The translations under genes and the position numbers were made by a program. From assembly GCA_016840645.1 (NCBI GenBank), contig JAEORY010000101.1, positions 1 to 10,513 of the forward strand: a DNA stretch of 10,513 bases, given 5' to 3'. This DNA comes from Candidatus Borrarchaeota archaeon. Its GTDB lineage: Archaea; Asgardarchaeota; Sifarchaeia; Borrarchaeales; Borrarchaeaceae. A model generated the notes under the pieces. The model was not told the DNA's origin. It saw only the letters and a program-made list of their open reading frames with translations, and did no database searches. The number at the start of each line of letters is the position of its first letter. Within the stretch, counting starts at the first letter, position 1. Below, piece by piece: positions 6,884 through 10,513 of the stretch.

Positions 6884-7540
6884 ATGGAGAAAAACAGTAA
6901 ATTTCTTATAGTCGTCACTAGTGTTCTCATGGTCTGCCTTTTAGTTAGCACTGCGACAACAACAGTTGCTGCAGGAGACTGGGGGAATTTAGATGCTGGT
7001 GACGAAATGAAATGGAAACTGGTGGCAGATCCGGTGGATTATCCTAACACTTTGATGTACATAGAAGTAGAGGTTGTCGGTATATCAGGAACAGATATGA
7101 CATACAACTTTCAGGTTACTGTAGTATTTGATTCTTCCACCTACTCTTGGTCAGGTACAGATACAGATGACGAGGTCGTATTCTTTGCGTTTTCACAGAG
7201 TGAATTGCAAAAAATGAAAGCAGATGCAGAGACTGATCCAGATGTTACATGGACGGAGACCGATTTTAGTTGGCAGGGAGATAACTATGAGACATACTAT
7301 GCAAAAACGATAGATAATAGTGACACCTATGAAAGCTGGATTGATAAGGGTACGGGAATCACGCTAGAAATACGGCGGACTACTGGCGGAAGCACCTATA
7401 CAGTACTTATACTAGAGAGCACCACTGCAAGTCTATCTTCAGCAGGATTCTGCCTAGGCACAGTACTTATCGCCTTTGTTTCTGTCGCAGCACTTGTCGC
7501 GTACAGCACCATATTCTACAAGAAAAGGAAAAGGACGTAA
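6884..7540 (+). CDS. Predicted secreted, C-terminally anchored surface protein, function unknown
   Basis: I do not recognise this 218-residue protein. It has a clear Sec-type signal: MEKNSKF, a hydrophobic stretch at about 8-24, and a likely cleavage after TTTVAA (residue 30). The mature part (31-187) is acidic, rich in Asp, Thr, Tyr and Trp, and has no cysteine. Alternating hydrophobic stretches such as YIEVEVVGISG and TYNFQVTVVFD suggest a beta-sandwich domain. A single transmembrane segment spans about 188-211, followed by a basic KKRKRT tail that should stay in the cytoplasm. It is therefore a type I membrane protein displayed outside the cell. Such signal-domain-anchor proteins are common and poorly described in uncultured archaea. 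It is flanked by terminators on both sides and appears to be a single-gene unit. Adhesin, S-layer-associated or binding-protein roles are all open. Confidence 0.75.
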   Translation: MEKNSKFLIVVTSVLMVCLLVSTATTTVAAGDWGNLDAGDEMKWKLVADPVDYPNTLMYIEVEVVGISGTDMTYNFQVTVVFDSSTYSWSGTDTDDEVVFFAFSQSELQKMKADAETDPDVTWTETDFSWQGDNYETYYAKTIDNSDTYESWIDKGTGITLEIRRTTGGSTYTVLILESTTASLSSAGFCLGTVLIAFVSVAALVAYSTIFYKKRKRT

Positions 7541-7559
7541 GTCCATATTTCTTTTTTTT
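7533..7559 (+). terminator. Terminator overlapping the stop codon of the surface protein gene
   Basis: GGAC at 7533-7536 pairs with GTCC at 7541-7544 around the loop GTAA, a GNRA-type tetraloop that includes the TAA stop. A T-rich tract follows, with eight T at 7552-7559 and more to 7564. The stem is only 4 bp, but the tetraloop and T-tract together make a credible terminator ahead of the convergent genes. Confidence 0.5.
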
Positions 7560-7622
7560 ATTTTATCCTATATGTAAACTTAGGTATAGATATGTACATA
7601 TAGCGTGTAAACTGAAGGCGTA

Positions 7623-8342
7623 TTATGTTTTTTTTGCCCTAACTGCAAGAAACGCACCAATCATGCGTAAGATCGAAGATTCCATGATTTTTTGCTCAAT
7701 TTTCTCTACAAATGGAAAAAATCGTTTAGGAGTAAACGGAGGGGCAAATACAGCACCTTTTATATCTATTTCGGCAAATCTTGCACTTCTAAGCAATTTT
7801 ATAAGTTCAAAAGAAGTATAAAACTTAGCATAAGAAAAAATATCTTTTGAAATCAGCCCTCGTATTTTCCTATCAAAGGACCAAGAGCTAAGCGATGTAA
7901 GGACGCCTAAGATGATTTGTCCTCCCGATTTAAGGACTCGCCTAATTTCTTGCAGGAGTTTTTCAACGTTCTTGACAAATTCTAGGGTTGTCATAGCAGT
8001 AACTGTATCAAAAGCTTCATTCTGAAAGGGTAAATTTTCAATATCACCAAGAACGAGTGATCCTTTATTTTTGCCAATTTTTTCGTTAGCCTTTTTAATC
8101 ATATATTTTGAAAAGTCAATTCCAATTACTTCAAGCTTTTTCTGTAATAAAAATTGCAGAAGGACACCAGTACCCGTTCCAAGATCAAGCACTAAATTAT
8201 TTGAAGGCAATCCTCTTAAAAAACTGTGAAATGCACGTTTTTCTACTCGATCCGAGTAAGCACCTAAAGGTGTGTCGTACCAAAAATCATAGAATCTAGA
8301 AATCGCATTAAATCCTGAACGCACGATAGTTTTGTGTTTCAA
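7623..8342 (-). CDS. Class I SAM-dependent methyltransferase (UbiE/Methyltransf_11 type)
   Basis: The 239-residue cytoplasmic protein has the Rossmann methyltransferase motifs in order: motif I VLDLGTGTGV at 51-60 for SAM binding, motif II VIGIDFS at 72-78 with D76 expected to bind the ribose, GDIENLPFQNEAFDTV at 99-114 around the adenine, and the post-motif segment RRVLKSGGQIILGV at 134-147. The N-terminal ISRFYDFWYDTPLGAYSDRVE is typical of small-molecule methyltransferases. The substrate cannot be told. The start is a TTG, six bases after the stop of the ThiN gene upstream, with a weak GAGG about ten to fifteen bases before it, so it is probably translated by coupling. A GTG at codon 7 is the alternative. 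It is the last gene of a three-gene minus-strand operon. I see no clear T-tract beyond its stop on this strand. A cofactor-related substrate is a guess from its neighbours. Confidence 0.85.
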   Translation of the reverse strand: MKHKTIVRSGFNAISRFYDFWYDTPLGAYSDRVEKRAFHSFLRGLPSNNLVLDLGTGTGVLLQFLLQKKLEVIGIDFSKYMIKKANEKIGKNKGSLVLGDIENLPFQNEAFDTVTAMTTLEFVKNVEKLLQEIRRVLKSGGQIILGVLTSLSSWSFDRKIRGLISKDIFSYAKFYTSFELIKLLRSARFAEIDIKGAVFAPPFTPKRFFPFVEKIEQKIMESSILRMIGAFLAVRAKKT

Positions 8343-8348
8343 ATGTCT

Positions 8349-8909
8349 TCAATCCTCTACCGCTTTAGCTATTTTGCACACAGTTTGGGCAAGAGTTATT
8401 GGTTCAGCCCCAAACAATATGATCAGAGGTTCAATTCCAATATCGCCAGGGTCATAAATGCCATCTGGGACTTTATTTAATGTCAATAATGCAAAAGGAG
8501 TAACGCATTTCTCCTTAACGTAACTTTCTGGAGCTTTATCCCCAAATTCTATCAACTCTAATCCTAGAGATTGACAAGCATACACTATTTTCTCCTCATT
8601 TTTTAAGGATATAGCAGTTCTCTTCTCTTTATCAATTGTCAAAGCAGTGAGGATTACCGATCCCATGTATTTTGTCCAACCAAATTCAACGTCTCCGACA
8701 GCAACCGCCTGATTTTTTACTTTTATAATGCGCCCGGTTAACCCAGCTACATCTTCTAATGTTTTTGCATCCTGACGTGCATAAACCATATTAGAACCTA
8801 CTTCTGGAATTAATTTACCAAATTCTTGACATTCTTCGAGCATTTTGATGGCGCTTTGTAGAGGTTTAATAATGCTCTCTTTGTTTTCATTTGGCTCATT
8901 TTTTGACAT
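8349..8909 (-). CDS. ThiN-domain protein (thiamine-phosphate synthase family)
   Basis: The 186-residue protein is almost entirely one ThiN domain, the archaeal thiamine-phosphate synthase unit usually fused to ThiD or to a DNA-binding domain. Recognisable parts are FGKLIPEVGSNMVYA (30-44), DAKTLEDVAGLTGRI (47-61), FGWTKYMGSVILTAL (76-90) and VPDGIYDPGDIGIEPLI (148-164). I chose the ATG at 8909. The open frame continues up to 8996, but that would overlap the upstream gene by 56 bases and add a basic segment outside the domain. The ribosome binding site before 8909 is poor, so the start is uncertain. Neither a ThiD kinase nor an HTH domain is attached. In family members I remember, the segment around 76-81 reads FGASSH; here it reads FGWTKY, so the catalytic histidine may be missing. 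It could be a synthase or a non-catalytic binding protein. Confidence 0.72.
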   Translation of the reverse strand: MSKNEPNENKESIIKPLQSAIKMLEECQEFGKLIPEVGSNMVYARQDAKTLEDVAGLTGRIIKVKNQAVAVGDVEFGWTKYMGSVILTALTIDKEKRTAISLKNEEKIVYACQSLGLELIEFGDKAPESYVKEKCVTPFALLTLNKVPDGIYDPGDIGIEPLIILFGAEPITLAQTVCKIAKAVED

Positions 8910-8940
8910 GAAGGTCAACTCATATAATTTGCAGAACACC

Positions 8941-9909
8941 TTAAAGTAACTTGGAGTAAATATCTTCCTTCTTTTTGATTTTAAGTTCTTTTCCATTCTT
9001 CTTGAGAATTACATTTTTCTTTGAGGTGAAGTGTCCAGCGATAGCACAGGGTCTTATCGATTTAAACTTTTTCACAATATCTTCCGCTAATTCATCCCTT
9101 ATTCCAATTAGGATGCTACCGAAAGAGGATGCTGAAAAAACGTCTCCATCTAGCGCTTTAACCAAGGTATACCCATAATTATCCCACGGAATCAACTCAG
9201 AATTTAATTCTATCCCTAAATTTGATGCATTTGACAGTTCATGGAGTGCAGTAATTAAGCCTCCTTCAGCTAGATCATGCATTGCAATAACTCCATTTTC
9301 TGCGGCTTTTATGGCACAGTCTAAGACAGTTAAATATAATAAATCTGATGCAATTTCATCAACATTTGTTTCACAGTATTCTGAAAATATATCTGGTTTG
9401 AAATTTGCCACTGCCCAAGCAATTTCACGTGTAACTGGACCCACAATTATTAATGAATCTCCTGACTTCAGATTTTGTGGATTAAGTATGTTTCGCTTTT
9501 CACTTGTAAATGCAAACGCAGTAGTAGAAAAAATAGGAGTCTGCAGGCCATTATACGCGCCAGTATGCCCACCTAGGATCTTTATGTCATATTTTTTTGC
9601 TTCTTTTCCAAGAATATCCATATTATTCTCTAACCAAGCTGAATCTAAACTAGGAGGATAATAGATCCCTAAAATTAAATATTGGGGTCTAATACCAGAG
9701 AGTGATACATCTCCAGCTGAATAATGAACAGAAAAAAAGCCGTAATGATTCAACGGCACCCCAATGACAGGATCTGATGCTGAGATTAGAAAGCCGCTCG
9801 GTGTTTGTGCAACAGAAAAATCTATGCGTGGAGTCTCAACAGAGGGTATGTATGACAAAACAAGGCGTTGAAGTTCTGTTAAAGTGAGTTTTCCCTTATG
9901 TAATTTCAT
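8941..9909 (-). CDS. AIR synthase-related protein (PurM/HypE-like ATP-binding family)
   Basis: The 322 residues show the two-domain PurM/HypE/ThiL/SelD architecture. The N-terminal half has ISASDPVIG (42-50), YSAGDVSLSGIRPQ (63-76), which matches the metal- and ATP-binding block, and GGHTGAY (113-119). The C-terminal half has MHDLAEGGLITALHEL (210-225) and SSFGSILIGI (261-270). Archaea carry several such paralogues, often labelled HypE-like. HypE proper ends in a conserved cysteine that carries the future cyanide ligand. This protein ends in IYSKLL with no cysteine, so a hydrogenase-maturation role is not supported. It also lacks the hallmarks I would expect of ThiL, though its ThiN neighbour makes a thiamine link possible. 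The start has GAAGGT about seven bases upstream. It is the first gene of the minus-strand operon and lies behind a palindromic promoter region. Confidence 0.75.
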   Translation of the reverse strand: MKLHKGKLTLTELQRLVLSYIPSVETPRIDFSVAQTPSGFLISASDPVIGVPLNHYGFFSVHYSAGDVSLSGIRPQYLILGIYYPPSLDSAWLENNMDILGKEAKKYDIKILGGHTGAYNGLQTPIFSTTAFAFTSEKRNILNPQNLKSGDSLIIVGPVTREIAWAVANFKPDIFSEYCETNVDEIASDLLYLTVLDCAIKAAENGVIAMHDLAEGGLITALHELSNASNLGIELNSELIPWDNYGYTLVKALDGDVFSASSFGSILIGIRDELAEDIVKKFKSIRPCAIAGHFTSKKNVILKKNGKELKIKKKEDIYSKLL

Positions 9910-9941
9910 ACACTAACCTTCTTGTGTAGTTCCTGTACATA

Positions 9942-9965
9942 TTTTGCATACATATGTTTGCAAAA
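9942..9965. promoter_or_regulatory. 24-bp near-perfect palindrome, candidate operator
   Basis: The two 12-base halves centred at 9953/9954 pair at 11 of 12 positions; only 9949/9958 mismatches. The outer arms are TTTTGCA and TGCAAAA and the core is CATATG. The site lies between the divergent genes, just downstream of the likely TATA box of the minus-strand operon, so it should cover the transcript start. A dimeric repressor binding here would block that operon. The regulator is not visible in the window. Confidence 0.5.
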
Positions 9966-9973
9966 GTACCGCC

Positions 9974-9983
9974 TTTTTAATAA
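9974..9983 (-). promoter_or_regulatory. Possible TATA box for the minus-strand AIR synthase operon
   Basis: Read on the minus strand, this is TTATTAAAAA. About 25 bases downstream the transcript would begin near 9953, on the palindrome, leaving a leader of roughly 44 bases that carries the GAAGGT ribosome binding site. The assignment is by sequence and spacing only. Confidence 0.35.
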
Positions 9984-10000
9984 GTGAGCGACATTAAAAA

Positions 10001-10039
10001 TATATAAGTGGGTTATATAAGTGTGTTATAACTATATAG
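10001..10039 (+). promoter_or_regulatory. Tandem TATA-containing repeat, promoter of the ECF-like gene
   Basis: TATATAAGTGGGT (10001-10013) is followed directly by TATATAAGTGTGT (10014-10026) and then by TATAACTATATAG (10027-10039), a degenerate third unit. The first two differ at one base. ATAAGTGAG also occurs at 9980. The second unit would place the transcript start near 10040, just ahead of the ribosome binding site GGAGTG at 10053-10058. The repeats may be alternative TATA boxes or a regulator's binding array. Confidence 0.45.
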
Positions 10040-10065
10040 TATCGTTTTTCTTGGAGTGAAATGAG

Positions 10066-10513
10066 ATGGCTAGCAGTTCAACATTAGAGTCAACAGCATT
10101 TCTTATCGCACAAATCGCGATCTTATCATCACTCGTAGCATTCCTCAAAATACTCACGATACCAATGCCAATTCCCCTTGGCAGTATTGATGCCTCATCT
10201 GTTCTAATCTTCGCGATTGCCATCCTATATGGTCCTAGTTTTGCAACTCCTGTGATTTGTATCGGTCAATTTGTCGGTTTACTCTACTTAACGGCTTTAT
10301 TTGGATTTCCCGCCGTATTTATTCCAGGAATAGTTGCTGTAAGAGGTGCTGAAGCTTTTATTGTTGGTAAGTTACGGCATAAAAATGGTAATAGCGGAAA
10401 ATGGGAAATTTTTGCAATGATAATCGGTGCACTTTGGGAAACAGGAGCATTTGTTTTGGCAGATACTTATCTATTCGGTCCTGGATTCGGCCTAATTGTG
10501 GCATTTACTATCA
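10066..10513 (+). CDS. Integral membrane protein, probably an ECF transporter S component (partial)
   Basis: The gene runs off the window, leaving 149 complete codons and no stop. The ATG at 10066 has GGAGTG seven bases upstream. The overlapping ATG at 10061 is in another frame that soon stops. The product is strongly hydrophobic, with membrane segments near 8-32, 43-57, 60-80 and 82-95, then a short basic loop (KLRHKNGNSGKW) and further segments near 115-132 and 137 onward. The segments LGSIDASSVLIFAIAILYGP and FPAVFIPGIVAVRGAEAFIVG fit the substrate-binding S components of ECF vitamin transporters, in which a small 5-6 helix protein captures a vitamin and works with an energising ECF module. 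The substrate cannot be read from the sequence. The divergent ThiN-domain gene makes thiamine or a precursor a guess only. Other small multi-helix membrane families remain possible. Confidence 0.6.
   Translation, partial: MASSSTLESTAFLIAQIAILSSLVAFLKILTIPMPIPLGSIDASSVLIFAIAILYGPSFATPVICIGQFVGLLYLTALFGFPAVFIPGIVAVRGAEAFIVGKLRHKNGNSGKWEIFAMIIGALWETGAFVLADTYLFGPGFGLIVAFTI

Noticed and set aside
7569..7613. TGTAAACT direct repeat and ATATGTACATAT palindrome between convergent genes
   Set aside because: These are short motifs in AT-rich DNA downstream of both genes, where no promoter is expected; I could not assign a role.
8910..8996. Upstream extension of the ThiN-domain gene to the first ATG
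   Set aside because: It would overlap the preceding gene by 56 bases and add a basic stretch outside the domain. The internal ATG at 8909 gives a normal operon gap.
8941..9909. HypE hydrogenase maturation protein
   Set aside because: The fold matches, but the C-terminal cysteine needed for cyanide ligand synthesis is absent, so I kept only the family-level call.

Overview
The window looks archaeal. Its protein families are F420-type formate dehydrogenase subunits, an MvhD tail, a methanofuran-biosynthesis kinase (MfnE-like) and an archaeal ThiN domain. The DNA is AT-rich, with TATA-like boxes, T-tract terminators, and GTG and TTG starts. The gene set fits a strictly anaerobic archaeon using a formate/CO2 and methanofuran C1 pathway. 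The lineage cannot be fixed from this window. A Bathyarchaeia-like or Asgard-like organism is a guess; no methanogenesis gene (mcr, mtr) is present here.

Region 1 (1-3351, + strand) is a tight operon. It holds the last codons of what looks like mvhD, then fdhA (cysteine-type molybdenum/tungsten formate dehydrogenase) and fdhB (flavin/F420 and Fe-S subunit), the last two sharing an ATGA overlap. This order suggests formate or CO2 chemistry wired through MvhD to a heterodisulfide-reductase-type bifurcating complex. Region 2 (3491-5986, + strand) follows a 139-base gap. It holds a NuoC-like gene and then one 668-residue protein that joins a NuoI-like 2[4Fe-4S] ferredoxin, a NuoB-like Fe-S subunit and a NuoD-like large subunit. 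Both metal-binding CxxC motifs of the large subunit read CxxD. Residues that I recall as quinone contacts in complex I are also replaced. No membrane subunit follows. This is the most unusual object in the window.

Region 3 (6098-7540, + strand) has two separately punctuated genes: an mfnE-like kinase that may be read from a leaderless transcript, and a predicted secreted, C-terminally anchored surface protein of unknown function. Region 4 (7623-9909, - strand) is a three-gene operon: an AIR-synthase/HypE-like protein, a ThiN-domain protein and a class I SAM methyltransferase. Region 5 (9910-10513) is a 156-base divergent control region with a 24-bp near-perfect palindrome and a 13-bp tandem TATA-containing repeat. 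It leads into an integral membrane protein, probably an ECF-transporter S component, cut by the window edge.

Together the first two regions suggest a redox module passing electrons between formate, F420 or ferredoxin, and a complex-I-like Fe-S assembly. The last two regions suggest a cofactor or vitamin locus, possibly thiamine-linked, under shared control. I saw no RNA genes, CRISPR arrays or insertion sequences.
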